Shown in pieces: positions 24,433 to 37,680 of a stretch of 64,000 nt of DNA. Origin of the DNA: Isoetes taiwanensis (taxonomy: Eukaryota; Streptophyta; Lycopodiopsida; Isoetales; Isoetaceae); assembly GCA_021234155.1 (NCBI GenBank), contig JAJEKV010000087.1, forward strand, positions 2,785,242 through 2,849,241. Direction: 5' to 3'. The position numbers and the translations under genes were made by a program. How positions within the stretch are numbered: the first letter of the stretch is position 1; each line of letters begins with the position of its first letter. The notes below the pieces were generated by a model that was given only the letters and a program-made list of their open reading frames with translations, did not search any database and had not been told where the DNA came from.

Positions 24433-25098
24433 TGCAATATTTACATGTAAGTTTGTAATACAATATTTACATTTTTTGAAAAGATCAAGTAATCAAAAGG
24501 TAAGCCATATAGCTTCTCTTCACAGGAGCGGTGTAAATCCTTTTCGGGACTTTTCTGGCTGCGATTAAGTGGATTGTTTCATTTCGGATCTTGAAGTCAC
24601 GTATGTCGAGATTCTTGTTGAGTGGGATAAATGGTCCCAACATTATTGTTTGTGAAAATGGATTAGGATTAAAAAAAATCAAGGTGGTACTCTTGAATGG
24701 CCTGATTAATACTCCTTGGGATGTAAAAGAAGCCAACTTCTAGTTTGAACTTTGAAGCAAAACAATTGGTGAGATAGTGCAAGTAGCATGTACGAGGAAG
24801 GAATGATGAGATTGTCTCTTTGGTTATTTTCTATGTATTGAAGCAGTTTTTCTTTTCATGTGTGGGTCTTTCTTAATCCCAAGAGCATGATGAGCATGTA
24901 AACTGCTAACATGCTCAATTGAATGGTCCCATCACTTTTCTTATTATGCACCATGTTTAGATAATCCAAGACGAGTTTTCTTGAAAATGTGGATGACCTA
25001 AATAAAATATAAACCTTCGAATGACCGAAGCACCCCTGCAGGGTGTAACCATAAAGAGGATCATTGAAAAAGCATTAGCTAGCTATTATTGGAACATT

Positions 25099-25162
25099 AT
25101 GAAGTTAGTGATTTCCACTAGGAATTTTGAACATGACGAAGTTAGTGATTTCCACTAGGAAT
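25099..25162. repeat. 25-bp direct repeat
   Basis: GAAGTTAGTGATTTCCACTA plus GGAAT occurs at 25,099 and again about 39 bp downstream. It is also present in copy 2 (about 42,730-42,790). Confidence 0.8.
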
Positions 25163-25707
25163 CGGATGGCGGTTTCATGAATGTCGTAGAGGGGGCGTGT
25201 ACCCATTTCTCTGAGATAATGAATGTCACGGACAATCATATCTTTGGTTCCATACGAATCTATCGTGTACCCACTTCTACAAATAATAGATAATGAATGT
25301 AAGGCCAATCATTCACTTGGCTAACCAAACATAGGTTAGCTCATAGATTCGTGACCAAGGCATATAGACTTCACAAATTCAATTTGAGGATTCTCTAGTT
25401 GTTGCTCCATATGTGTATGGCTCCAATTATCTCGTTCTTAGTTCGCTTATGATGTGGCTTTAGGGGGCTATTGGCTCATTGTATATCACCTAACAAGAGT
25501 ACAAGATGATCTTGAGATCAACTTGAAGAATTATATGCAAAAGTTTCTATTATGACGTACAACACTATTAAACACAAAGTTTCGAGTATTGTGTTATGTC
25601 ACTGAAAGGATCTTGTCCAAGAGCCCCTCTAGGCGCATTGTAAGTGCAATGTATCCACTCTTGATGATCCTACACAACGCCACAACATCTGCTTAAATGA
25701 TATCGTA

Positions 25708-25855
25708 AATCTAGTAGCTTGGACACTATTAGAACTAGGAAAAGTATAACTATCAATAGTTACAAATAGAAGTTGGGTAAAATGTCTAGTAGCTTGGATA
25801 CTACTAGAACTAGGACATGCATAATTATCACTGATTCTGAATAGAAAGTTGGGTC
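25708..25855. repeat. About 77-bp imperfect tandem duplication
   Basis: TCTAGTAGCTTGGACACTAT followed by an AGAACTAGGA block is repeated once with substitutions. Copy 2 has the same pair at about 43,340-43,490. Confidence 0.75.
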
Positions 25856-26047
25856 GACATTTTTGGTCTAGTGCGCATTTATGTTCAGTTACTTTCTTTC
25901 CCCCTACATCACTGAGTGGAAATTGGATTCAAGATCTTGCTTCGTTGGTGAAGAACTGAAGAAGGATGGGTATACAAGGTTTTTTTTTTTCGATTGCTAG
26001 AAGCTTCAAATCCATTCTGTTAGAGCTCGCAGATCTTCGAGATCAAT

Positions 26048-26366
26048 GTCAGAGCTTGCAAATCTTCAAGATTTCTACGCCAACTGTGCAAAATGGACTC
26101 TTCGTGTGCTAGGTTTCTTAAGCCTTTTCAACTAGTATTTTGTAGAGGAATAGCATTTGGTCTGCCATTCTGGCACACAGGAGACTCACTTTCGATTATC
26201 ACCAGTCAAGGGGCATCCACAATGGTTTATCGCATCCCAAATGTCATTCCCATGTACATTGTTGATATCAATTATGGTCAAAGCAACATTTCTAGAGCTA
26301 TAAAAATTGAAGCTCTCCTAGACATTTGCTCCAGAACCAATGTTGATATAATTTACACCACCTAGA
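26048..26366 (+). other. Unrecognised frame, frameshifted in this copy
   Basis: Copy 2 holds an open frame of 106 codons (43,677-43,997, starting MSELANLQDFYANCAKW and ending SRTNVDIIYTT). In copy 1, one T is missing from the run in GCTAGGTTTCTTAAG, which shifts the frame. The protein is not recognised. It lies upstream of the transposase-like gene and could be part of it. Confidence 0.3.
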
Positions 26367-26639
26367 GGTCTCTTTAAGATAATCCTTATCGGTAGAGGGA
26401 AGATGGCAATGGAAAACATATCGCTAAGGTGTCAAACATACCATCGGCCAATTATCACATCTTCAATAGAAGCACTTGTGCAATAAAAGCACTCTTTGAA
26501 TACCATGATCTATTGATAATAATTGCTTCTTCAAGCTGGAACAAATTTCTAATTTGCTACCATTCAAGTTATAAAAAGAGAAAACAAAAAATGTCTCCCA
26601 CTTTCTAGTACACTGATCGTAGATAATAGCATTACAAAG

Positions 26640-28242
26640 GCATTAAGTTGGGATTCAAGCACATGGCAGGTAAGGGCGCAATACAACATTTTGTACAATG
26701 TAAGCATGCTACGATAACCTATTGTGAAATAGTTGTCGGTGTACAAATTTTAAAAAGCGAACACAAAAATTTCAAATATAAAGGATGTGAGGTCAAGAAG
26801 GCTTTGATGTGGGGAATATGTGAACAGAATCATGTGCGCGCATTATCTCAGGAGAACACGGTACACAATCCAATTTGTATCACTCTTTGTTGTAGTGATT
26901 GTATTATGAAGCAGAGATACATCCATTATATTATTGTTGCATTTTCGGATGGCATAGTGATGCAAGCATAATCTATGATGAGAATGTAATTTGTATGATG
27001 TATGTGTTACAAAGTCATAGATGGTGAAATATGATGGGATCGCCTTTGATGCATTTGATGAGCTATTTGCAATCAATATAATTTATGTGATAGATGTGGT
27101 GCATGATGATGCGATATATGATGCATGGCAGAGATGTGTTGCAGGATTATGATGCATGGCAGATGTGTTGCAAAATGATGTAATATATGATGCATATGGT
27201 AGATGTGTTGTAGGATGATGTGATATGATGCTAATGTTAGGGTTGTATGATATATCATGCATGTAGGGCAAGATGATTTGTTGAATGTGTCATATAGTGA
27301 TTGTGGTGCTTTGGTATGGTATCGTAAATATGTGGTATTGTGGGACATGATGGCTTGATGTGGTGAATGTGGTGCATGATGCCACATTACATAACACTTT
27401 TAGCATTGCTTGTGTCTATAAATTGATGACCCTCTAGTTTTGTAAATCTGGAGATCAAGGATATTTGAAGTTCAAGGAAGAACACCCACGGACATAAACA
27501 TTGGACTTAGGATGCTCGAAATTAAAGCCATGGTTTTGTAGTGAAGTTGAAGGGCCGAGTTCTGGCTACTTAAGTATTCACCATGTAAGGATGAAAATGT
27601 TTGTTGATGGTTTCAATCTAATGAGAAGCAAGCATCAAAGGATCAGCTGCTTGGCACTTGCCAAGTGTGCAAGTCGGACCTAATAGAAGGCACAGAGCAC
27701 ATGAAGAAAGAATTCTAACCACGTGGTGCCTTTGTCGAGGGGCTGCTCTGCCCACAAGGCATGAGTGAATTCTTCAAGAAAGATTGTATTTTTGGTAAGT
27801 GCAGTCAGTATGGAATCAAGAATTTCTCCATTTGCCCAATTGAGAAGCAAGACATTGGCAGTTTGATCAAATGGGAATACATTGACTATGAATAGTGTAC
27901 ACTCAAGGATGGTACATCCAAGAAGAAATTGAAACACCAGTACAAAGAAACACCAAGTAAGAATTTGATAGATGTTATGATTGCCAAACTACCACAGTTC
28001 CCAATTCACAATTTCAGGTACAACTGGCAGGCTAAGCAATTCAGGGATCTACTGGACGATCTGCCACATGATTGGGTAGTTTATGTTGTGAACTTTACAA
28101 AGAACTCTGCATTCAGGCGAGGAATGAGGTGCGATCCGTGTTACTTATTGGATTAACAAAGAAATAGGTCAAATGGAAAACGAGACTCACTACTATGTGT
28201 TTGATGATAGAACATGACACATTATTTGTTCAGCATTGTTTT
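26640..28242 (+). pseudogene. Transposase-like gene, truncated copy 1
   Basis: This is the duplicate of 44,280-45,874. The zinc-binding block is damaged (GKCSQYGIKN, where copy 2 has GKCSQCGIKN). The next tryptophan codon has become a stop (TATGAATAG). The text is scrambled at most CAG/CTG sites. The segment YNWQAKQFRDLLDDLPHDWV is still readable near 28,020-28,085. The gene is cut off at the duplication junction before the SDG…QFK block. It cannot encode a working protein. Confidence 0.7.
27085..27235. repeat. GATG-rich degenerate tandem repeat (copy 1)
   Basis: Units like TGATGCATGGCAGATGTGTTG recur with a variable period of about 30-45 bp. The matching array in copy 2 lies at about 44,720-44,870. 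Confidence 0.7.
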
Positions 28243-28250
28243 AACAAACG
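28236..28250. other. Tandem-unit junction
   Basis: At this point the sequence jumps from the transposase-like gene (…CAGCATTGTTTTA) to LINE sequence matching 10,183 (ACAAAC…TGGTGGAAGG). The two parent sites share only a few bases (TTTA with AAAC nearby), so homology at the join is minimal. Confidence 0.85.
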
Positions 28251-28253
28251 TTT

Positions 28254-29240
28254 GGTGGTGGAAGGTTAATAAACTCTGTAGCCGGGGAAAGGGTTATTGT
28301 AGTTAATTAGGTGTAGCGGTACTATATTTATCTTTATGGAGTCTTTGTTGGCTCTGAATCAAAGCTACTTGATGTTAACAAAAAGTAGTCGCGAAATTTT
28401 TATGCGGGGTGATGAGAAAAGACAAATGTAGAGAATGAACTTTGAGATCAGCTCAGGGGACTTCCAGGAATGCTTGGAAGCTTTAAGTTGCCTGATGAAT
28501 CTGATGCGCGCGAAATTCATGTGGGAAATTCTCGGCGGGACTCAAAATCTGCGGGCGCTTGAGCTACCAAAGCAATGCACTTCTAACTCCTTTATGCGCC
28601 TTAGAAAACCATTTCATGGCGAGAATCGCCTTGGGCCCTCTTTTTATAAATTAGAACCATCACCTTGAGGAGCCGATCATTTCTTAAAGGATTGTTAAAA
28701 CTTGGGAGGTAGTAAAAGGATTACGTGGCTGCGGATATCAAAAAATTGTACCTACGTTGTCTATGCCTTTTGTGGTGGCTGCAAATGAAAACCAATAGAG
28801 GCCGGCGTGCCTTTTCCGGTGGTGAACAAAAGAACACAAAATAGATGGATTGGAGGCGGTTTATCTTGCATTGGAGATTAGTATCGAAGTGGGGTACAAC
28901 GTTCTGGGAGTCTCATTCAAAGCAAGTTTAACTTGAGAACGCGTGATAAGCAAAATTTGGAACATGGTACATGACAATATTCTGCCTTATGCGGTTTCAC
29001 AAGTAGGTGCTTTCTGCTTTGCGAAAATCTTGATAAAAACATTTTTGTTTTCAAAAGCACAAGGTCCTACATGTGAATGAATTGATAAGTCTCCTTTTCA
29101 ATAGGGTTAACATTAGAAGATAACCATGTCACTCAAATATGGAAAGGGTTTTGGAGGAGCCACACGCTTACCAAAGGTATCTGCTTTGCTATGGCAAATT
29201 ATTCCAAAACAATGGGAATTAAATATATTAGTGAACTCTT
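28254..29240 (+). pseudogene. LINE reverse transcriptase relic (copy 2)
   Basis: Counterpart of 10,195-11,201. Pieces such as the frame at 28,435-28,668 retain scraps (RAKFMWEILGGTQNL) but the frame is lost repeatedly. Its 5' part is cut off by the junction, so copy 2 lacks the start present in copy 1. Confidence 0.7.
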
Positions 29241-29259
29241 CGTTTCTGAGGCAGCGTCT

Positions 29260-30780
29260 TCTTATGAAATTCCTTATATAAGTTTTCTTAAGCAAATCCA
29301 CGGCATCCTTGATTATGGCCAGTCTGACTTTAAATTTTAATTAGCATGCGGCTCTTGATAGAAATAAATCCATTAACACATGTAAGCTCCATGTAAACTC
29401 AATAAAATATCGCGATTAGAGGATCTTTGAGAAAAATTTATTTAGGCGTGTCGATGATTTGTTTGCAAAGCAGGAATCTAGGTTTCTTCTTTACTAAACT
29501 TTAAAATTCTTGCACAAATTCTAACTTCATCCACGTTCTGAAGAAATAAAAATTAATATCTATTCCGCAAAAACATGGCTTAGTTCAGGAAGAATTTCTT
29601 CTTGGTTGGCTGGATGCATCTATAGCAAACTTCTAAATTAATTTACCTGAATTCTAAATTCAATATTATGAGTCTATATCCCAGGGTTCCTAAAGCTGGA
29701 ACCTTGCTTTGATACCAATTTGATACGAAATGGGCAAACTCAAGCTTTATCTGTGAGAGCAGGTTGTCAGAAATAAAAGAAACAAATGTAAATCCACCCC
29801 TTGGGGCAAAGCTCAACACTTGGGCTACCTTGGCGAGAATCTCCAAGAATGGATGAATCTTGGATTAGGGAAAGGAAACATGGGAAAAGCAGTTTTAACA
29901 TTAGAGGATTCTCCTCCAGCAACTTCTCAAATTCAAATCAAGTAAGGATTTAGAGTAGAATAAGGTTTGGCTTTTTGGAACATCAACAAGGATTGAAATT
30001 CCGCCCAATTCATCCAACCCTTAACACATGGAGTTTATGCGAGAATATCAATAGCTTAATGAATTGGGATAAGAAATCAAAGAATCGATGAAGATATCTG
30101 AAGATGGTCTTGTTGGAGCTGGATTCACGAGAGTCGACAACCCCAGCTCTAGGTAAACCCTGAGGCTTATTTTATACACTTGCATTCAAGAGTCGAAGAT
30201 AATAAGATCAAGTACTCTTCAATATTCCTAATGAAAAACTTTTGATGTCACATGGAAAGAGTGAAGAGAATGTACAAATGAAATCCTCACTTGGACCCCG
30301 AAAACGAGTGGAGACCAATTGAGCGGATTAGTGGAGTGAATTTGAGGTCAATTACCTAAAAGAATTAGAGACTTGCGTCATAGATGGAAAATAGGACATC
30401 AGAAAAAGAATGAATTTTAAAACCATGATCACAAGGTGATTTGAGGGAATGGTTTTCGAAAGGACTAGATGGTAAAAACCATGGTTATCCGATTTACCTA
30501 AGTGAGTAGGTTTCAAAATACATATACTCCCATGATTCTTGGAGGCCAAGGATTTGAAGGGGGAGGTATGTTATGAACATTGAATACCACATGGGGGCAA
30601 GATTGAAATAAAACTTTTCTTTGGTATGGAATTAACGTTGTTTATATTTGGGTTATGTGGCAACCAACCGGATCGTGTGGAAAAAAATCTAAGGAGAATC
30701 TGGCCGTCGACCACGGCTAGTGTCATATTCTTCAACATATCAAATAGTCAAGATAAAGGATTTTGGAGGTTGGATGGGTT
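29260..30780. mobile_element. LTR-retrotransposon debris (copy 2)
   Basis: Counterpart of 11,230-12,700. The minus-strand primer-site-like TGGTATCAAAGC is near 29,711 and the plus-strand purine tract GAAGGGGGAGGTA near 30,557. No coding sequence is usable. Confidence 0.4.
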
Positions 30781-30819
30781 TTTTTCTCCATAGGGGAAGC
30801 AAATGTTTTATTTCTTATG

Positions 30820-31306
30820 TGTTTGTTACAGGTTTGAAGGCATCTTTGAGAGCGAGGGCTCTTGCACTAATGGAGAGGCCGGGACCCAGCGGTTAGAGGT
30901 GGAATAGTGCTAGATGTGGCACTGCGAGGCTAGAAGTTTAGACTATTTGTTACCTGATTTGTGTTATTGAAGATGAAAAGCCATACCTTCTTCGTTGCCC
31001 GCTTTTGAGATAGTGGGAATCATTTTTTGACCTTAGCATTCCATTCAACGCTTCCACAACTTCGTGAGCACCATACGTGCATGACTTGTCATTATACTTG
31101 AGGTTCTAGATAAACATCTGCATTCTTGAGCCCTCATTGGTCATTATCTCCTGCTTGTCTAAGTATGATCATTCTTGCAAAAGGTTTTCTTTTGAAAACC
31201 TTCGGTGAGGTTTTTAATCTAGTAGTAATGATTGGCACTACCCATTGTATGGGTCCCATGACCTATTGGTCGTGGGCGTTAAAAATCTATTCTATTCTAT
31301 TCTATT
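30820..31306 (+). pseudogene. LINE zinc tail and 3' end (copy 2)
   Basis: Counterpart of 12,780-13,275. The Cys/His block is no longer readable in one frame. The 3' text and short TTCTA tail at about 31,200-31,306 remain. Confidence 0.6.
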
Positions 31307-31956
31307 ACACCATATAAAATCGAGACTACATACATTTTATTTATATTTCAAGTTTGAAATTAACCTTGTGGTTTTCCACCAACAATTGACGCTTGGGTAA
31401 AACTGATGAATCAATCATTGCCCAAGTCAAAGATGATGTGAACTTTGCCGGGCTACCTCTTTATTTACCTTTATGCATGTGGAATATTTTTGTCCAATCG
31501 ATGGCCTACAAATTGTGATAAACTCTGAAGTAAACAAGTTCTTATTGCAATAGACACTAATAGAATATAATATAGTTTGTCACATTTATTTTAACTAAAA
31601 AATACACTAATGAGTATTTTTTATTGTAGATCATAAAAGGTGATTTGTAACGTTACCAAGAAAAAACCACTTATAACGTTATGAAATATTAATTTGTGGC
31701 GTTACCAATACAATATTTGTGACTTGTTTTAGTTTTTATACTATGTGAGTGAATTTGCATATTTTTGTCATGCTTGATTATGAATTGTAGTTAGTTCATT
31801 ATTGCGGGTCAATTGCAAAATTAATTAAACAAAGGAAAAGAATGAGAGCCTTCAAAAAGGCGAAAAAAATATACTTCAAATTTGATTACAATTTCTTCAA
31901 TGCTACTACCCTTATCTTTGCAATTTCTTCATGGTATTATTCTATTGGATAAAAAC

Positions 31957-32275
31957 AATTCTATTCTATTCTATTCTATTCTATTCTATTCTATTCTATA
32001 AACTAGCGCACTACAATGGACTATATTGCTATCAAATTGGCTATTCAAGAGTTGCCCACATGCAATATATATGTAGAAGATATAAGGTAGATATTAGTCA
32101 CACTAATTTTATTGACATCATAATGGTTGATCCTAAAATGGGTTTCGATATGGCAATGTGTCTTTTGTCTAAAGTTGCAGCCAATGCTCACTTTGAACTT
32201 ATGGTTGGGAATATGGAAAGCCTCCCGATCATCACATCTGATTACAGTTGGAGACCACCAACAGACATGCTGTAA
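31957..32275 (+). pseudogene. (TTCTA)n array and exon-like fragment (copy 2)
   Basis: The pentamer array (31,957-31,998) is followed by a frame reading [20 protein letters not shown] and ending SYDSWRPP-like text (exactly [11 protein letters not shown]). Here copy 2 is more intact than copy 1, which has a stop in place of the Trp region. Family unknown. Confidence 0.35.
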
Positions 32276-33187
32276 GAACAAGAAATAAATAGTTGAAGCA
32301 ACACTAAGAAAGATCCTACAATTTCATGTTCATGTTTGTAATTCCTCCAATCGTTCGAAACTTCCTATAGTCAATCTTTATGCGTATTAGTTCATTTTCA
32401 ACAAAATGGCTATGTCACATGAATCATAACACCTGGACAAAAGATTTTTAAATATCCTGCATATATGGCCTTATAAGAATTACCTAGTAAAACCCATTTA
32501 TCTATCATTCATTTGTATCATATCTCGAGAACAGAAGTCAAACATTTACTAACTTGTTTGGGACCCACATATCTTAAAAAAAGGAATAAAATTGTGTGTT
32601 TTATATATTGCTAAAATTAACTAGAATGGCACCTTTCACCTTTTGCCTAATGAAATTATTAACTATGGAAGGCTTTGATTGGACAAACACCACATTATAT
32701 AATTAGCAAATGGCGGTTGCCTCTGACATATCAAAAACATGATGTGAACTCATAAAACATTCTAGATCATTCATCATTGGTATCTGCATGGGTTGGGATT
32801 AGCATGTATATCAAGAAGGAAGCAACCACGAGTCCTTTGGTTTCTATGCACAATGTCTATTGTGGCATTTTAGAGATGAAAGCTAAGCAAGTGAATAACT
32901 ATATCAAGGGAGATTTACCTATCTCGGACCACCCTATGTCCCCAGGGATCCGTTTATCCTACAACAAGGTCAAGAGGGACAATTACAATAAAACAACGAG
33001 TCCAAGATGTTCTTCGTCATCGTCCAACAAGAAAGTGGATTTTCTCAAGCTTCAGATTAGTGGGTTGCGGTCCTAAATAACCTTTACATAACAATATTTT
33101 CCTTCTAAGGGCTTGCTTCTGTAATGACACATTATTTACGCCAAACAACAAACAAGAAATTCAAATAGAGCTTTTTGAACTCTGTAC

Positions 33188-33769
33188 TGTTGAACTTTCT
33201 AGTTTACTATGAAAGCAAGTGAAAGAAATATTTGACCACAAAGAAGATACTTCTATTCAATGAATCGTGTTACAATATATAGTCCATAAAGATATTTTTA
33301 TGGTAAAAGGTGAAAGCTAATAGTAGCAATCGTTGCCTTTTATAAAAGGCATTTGCCTAAGAATAGGCGACCTAAGCTAACACCCACTGCTGCGACTTTA
33401 GTCTTTCACCAAATAAAATATAGAAATATTTTCACTTTGAGAACAAGCTCCATCTTAATTTTCGGTAGGATATCCAGCTCGGAAAAAAACATACAATGTT
33501 TTGTGCCCTCAGGAGTCCTCTAAAATTCACAACTCCACCAGAACCAGATGGGGCTCGATACCATGTTGAACTTTTCTAGTTTACTATGAAAACAAGTGAA
33601 AAGAAATATTTGACCACAAAGAAGATACTTCTATTCAATGAATCGTGTTACAATATATAGTCCATAAAAATATTTTTTATGGTAAAGGTGAAAGCCAATA
33701 GTAGCAAATCGTTGCCTTTATAAAGGCACACCTTGCCCTAAGAATAGGCAGGGACCGCAACTAGATGCA
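33188..33769 (-). mobile_element. TRIM-like element (copy 2)
   Basis: Counterpart of 15,161-15,752, with LTR-like repeats at 33,188-33,382 and about 33,564-33,769 and the primer site TGGTATCGAGCCCC directly before the second. It sits at the same position in the unit, so it was there before the duplication or allelic split. Confidence 0.7.
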
Positions 33770-35139
33770 CCTAGTGCCTGTTAGCTTTGGTAAACTCTTG
33801 TTCTAAGAAAATACCTCTTTTGAAATTATTCTCACCAAAATTTCCATCATCATTAACTGTAGAACTATGTTTGAAATTAAAGAACATTCACATATAGGTT
33901 TTACCTAAATGCTTGGCATCGAAATTCCTCGAAACGGTTTCCTTCAAGATTTTAGATGAAATTGATTGTTGAGCCCTTTAGGACAACTTCGAACTGAGTT
34001 GGGTCTTGAATCACCATTTGCACATAGGTGGCATCAATTTCGTTTTTGAAAAGCCGAGTAACCAACACTATTTCATAGCCATTATAGATAGTATTGAGTT
34101 TAAATCTTAGATTATTGGAACCAAACCTAAAAATTGCTTAAAATAGAAGTTACCCGCTGAAGAACATAGAAACACATGAAGTATTCATGAGGAGCACCTA
34201 CGGTCGGTGAATGAGCTTCCACCGTGACAAACAAGATCACCCGGCAAGATTAGCTGGAATCAAACAAAGAACAATTTGAACAAAGTTTGTAATGCATCGA
34301 TTGGGTTGTAATGTGTTCTGATTACAAATTTTTTGTGAGTAGCCTAACGATAATAAATCTAATTTATGAAATTTATCATATTTTCCCATATTCGAGGTTG
34401 CATCTAGGTATTGCTATTTTATACAAAGAGCCTTTGTTAAGTGGATAATGTTTGCCGCGATCAAAAAGCATTATGTTTGTAACCTATGATTGTTGAATGT
34501 TTTATGGTGTATTAGATGCGAGAATACATTGATTGCTGATGTTGGCATCACGGGTTTTGTAAGAACTTTGTATTGACGGATTGTTGATTGTTGATCCCTG
34601 GATAGGAAGTTCTTGGAGGTTGGTGGGGTCAGAGGCATGGAGGTGATGGCAATGGAAGGGCCAAGGCGCACATGTGAGCGGTTTAGTGTTGTCTTGTATT
34701 TTGTTTGGTTTCAAGGCTTCCAACTCAGACTCTTCAAGTCCGGATCCCGCTTCTACCTCAGGATACTACTTACCTCCGGCTCTTCGCATCTACGTGCCAT
34801 AAGTTAAACATGGTTTTGCGAAGGGCGCCATAGCTGGATAGGCGTGAAGAAAAAAACCACGAAATGCTCTGTATTTGATAAGATGAAAGGAGGACGGTGT
34901 GTTTTCGCGAATGTTTTGCCTCGAGAATGCGACCTATGTTTTTCTTACGTAATCACAGATGAAAGGAGGACATTATATTGCCTTGTTTTTTCATGAATGT
35001 TTTTGCCTTGAGGGTTTTCTGCATAATTTGTGTTTTGCCTTGAGGATTTTTGCATAATCTGTGTTTTGCGGGCTTGGACCACGGTTGTAGCGTGATCCTT
35101 GCCATAGCCACAAACAAAAACTTGTTGAAGATCTTCAAA
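33770..35139. other. Copy-2 counterpart of 15,753-17,149, no gene
   Basis: Short frames only. The TTTTGCCTTGAGG repeats recur at about 34,915-35,060. Confidence 0.4.
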
Positions 35140-35202
35140 AGGCTGGTTCATCGGGTAAGCCAAGGGCATAGATTCTTGTGGGGTTCGATTCCCAAGCCCT
35201 GG
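35140..35202 (+). ncRNA. tRNA-like / SINE head (copy 2)
   Basis: Keeps the B-box GGTTCGATTCC near 35,183, with the T-arm stem shortened by one base pair, and the upstream A-box-like TGGTTCATCGGG. Confidence 0.4.
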
Positions 35203-35519
35203 TCTATTCTTTGATGCAGCATGATCGGGATCAAAAATTAAACTGGATTGTGAAGCGAGGATAAGTTTAAGCCTTGAGCATCAGATTGGAAGTGGGGTTG
35301 TCTCCGGGCTCATGTCATATTGGAATGCTATTTGCTATTTTTGGGTTGCCCCTCACGGGGGCAAACCCTCGATTTATGGGGTTTATGGTATATTTAAGTA
35401 TATGCCGGCGATATCCTAGGCATATGCCGATGATCGCTCAAACGGCCGTTGCTTGATAAAATTGTGATCGACCTTTTGCCGAACCTTAAAGGGTTGCCTC
35501 TTGAAAATCGATTTAGCTT

Positions 35520-37680
35520 ATGATCTTGTTCGTGGTATCTCAAATGGTCACGAGTTTTATTACTATGGCTTGGTGTATGGCGGCATGTCTTTGCCGAGGA
35601 ATTCTTTGAGCCGTTGAAAACGTGGGTAGTATAGAAAAGTTCGCCAAAGGCTATTTTTAAAAATTTATCGAAATTTTGGCTATGGTTTAGTAGGGCCCGT
35701 TATAGATGAAAAAAATAAAATTAGCCAACTTTTCTACAAACAAATCTCACTCCACTTGAAAATTAGCCCACATCCATTAAAGCGTCATAACTATAGATTT
35801 AGCTTTATCCTCTACCTTCTTCTTGAAGATTTCTTAAGGAATCGCCCTAATATTTTAGGCTTTCTTCATAACTAATCTATTCTCCATATCCATCCAAGTA
35901 CATATGATAATTTTTTTAGCTATTGTGTTTCAAAATACTTCTAAGGATGCCTTTGGAAAGCATTTTTCTGAGACCTCCCTTTCTAATAGATTTGTTTTGT
36001 CACAGGGATAAGCCACATTATCATGTGCAAAGGTAAAAGTTGTGGTATTGCATTATGCAAACTATAGTTATAATGTGATTGTGTCCTTGATTAAATATGG
36101 ATGCCAATTGAATAAAATGATTAAATATGGATGCTACGTGAATAAAATTTCACCACAAAATTGCACTTGGAAAATAAACACACTTAAATCTCGAAAAAAT
36201 AATATTGGCCATGATTAGCCTAGATTTCTATAAAAAACATTCATGTCTAGAAAAACATTCGGCCATGACATAACTAATCTTGCAACTCTATTATTAAACT
36301 TGACCTTCTAAATTATGCTTAGACAAATTTGGCCTTGGGCAACCTACATAGCGGAGGTTCTTGTGGGGAATCCAACAGGGAAGGGCATTTCGAGGTTGCA
36401 AAGAGTGTTGAAAATATCAAAGAAGAAGACGACCGAATTTTAAGCATTTCTGTTTTGATCCCAAAACCAAATCCTTGATTGCTTTCATTTTGTCCATATT
36501 TTTGATCCCGGAAGGATTTTCTACGCTTCTTGAGGGTGCTTTCTGGGAAAGATTGCAAGTGCTCCTTACCATTTCAATAACGATTTGCTTTTTTATTTGC
36601 TATATTGTTGATTTGGGCATTTTTATAGCAATGAACATGGCGGATCTCGGAAGCCAAACTCTAGATTTATTTACTCTGAAGTGGGCGACATTTATCAAAA
36701 AGTAAGTTCGTCCTTCTAGATAGGAAGTGTATCAATCCCAGTTTTGGTAGTTTGAACAACTCCATAGAATGTATCGGATGTATATATGATCATGGGCTTT
36801 GCAAAAATAGAAACCGGTTGTGTCTTTGTTTTTTCCATCGCAGTTTATATCCCCACGAGAACCTATTGTCTTGGGAATCTTTTGCATGCGAAATTGAGGC
36901 TTACTTTGAATCATGCGGTTTGCCCTCAATTCTCTACCCACTTCACAATGGAACAATCTTCACCCAGTTAATTCATGAGGCTTTAAATACAAGTACTTGG
37001 TGTGCAAAATTTAGATATCATGGCAAATGGTTTTTAGCCATACGGCGGTTACATCTGGAGCATGGCGGCTTTATATCCGCTCTGGAGAACCTATTCTCTT
37101 GGAAAATCCTTTTGCATCGAGAATTGAGGCTTGCTTTGTTTTGCATCGAATTGAGGGCTTGCTTTGGATCATCAGATTTGCCCTAAATTTTCCACCCACT
37201 TCACAATGGGACTATTCTTACGAGAAAATTCATGCAAGCAATATCCGGTAGGCCAAAACATGAATAATTTTACAAACTAGCTTTTTATAGAAAAGCGTTC
37301 TTGGTTAATCAACATTCCGGGTCCGATTGAATATGTTCAATTATTGGTTCTATTCTTGGATACGCAAGTATTGCCGGCTTCAACCAATATTGACAGGCTT
37401 CAACCAATATGTATTGCTAGTTTATTCTATTGTTATATAGGTAGATATGCATATTCTTTTTACTAATGTGGCTTTTGTTTGCATTGTATCCTTTAGTTGT
37501 ATCCTTTGGTAAAGGCGATAGGTGACATTGAGATCAGTGACTTGGAAGCTGCAAAAGTTGGACTTGGCTTACTTTTCGAATCTCAAAGCTAGCTTTTCAT
37601 TTTTGGGTCTTTTCTTATCTCCAAAGCTTAAGTTAAGATCAAACAAATTTGAGATGCTTTATATTTTCGTCAGCTTATTC
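35520..37680 (+). pseudogene. Decayed multi-exon gene (copy 2)
   Basis: Counterpart of 17,535-19,720. Splice-site CAG words and several codons are altered, so the phase-consistent exons seen in copy 1 cannot be read here. Much of this damage may be base-calling error and not biology. Confidence 0.4.

Larger units (their letters stand above)
10183..28242. repeat. 18-kb tandem unit, copy 1
   Basis: This copy and 28,243-45,874 match collinearly over their whole length, with the same order of LINE, TRIM, SINE head, spliced relic, minus-strand LINE and transposase-like fragment. Copy 1 starts inside a LINE reading frame that is continuous from about 10,089. It ends inside the transposase-like gene at the word GTTCAGCATTGTTTTA. 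Copy 1 also holds a stretch of about 250 bp (about 21,270-21,525) absent from copy 2. From about 26.7 kb to its end, copy 1 is the noisier member, while before about 23 kb it is the cleaner one. Confidence 0.95.

Noticed and set aside
26564-27076. Minus-strand frames over the GATG repeat region
   Set aside because: His/Ser/Tyr-rich translations simply reflect the repeat; the true signal is on the plus strand.
36752-37186. 144-codon plus-strand frame in copy 2
   Set aside because: It exists only because indels in the noisy copy merge frames of the duplicated exon; copy 1 shows shorter, different frames.
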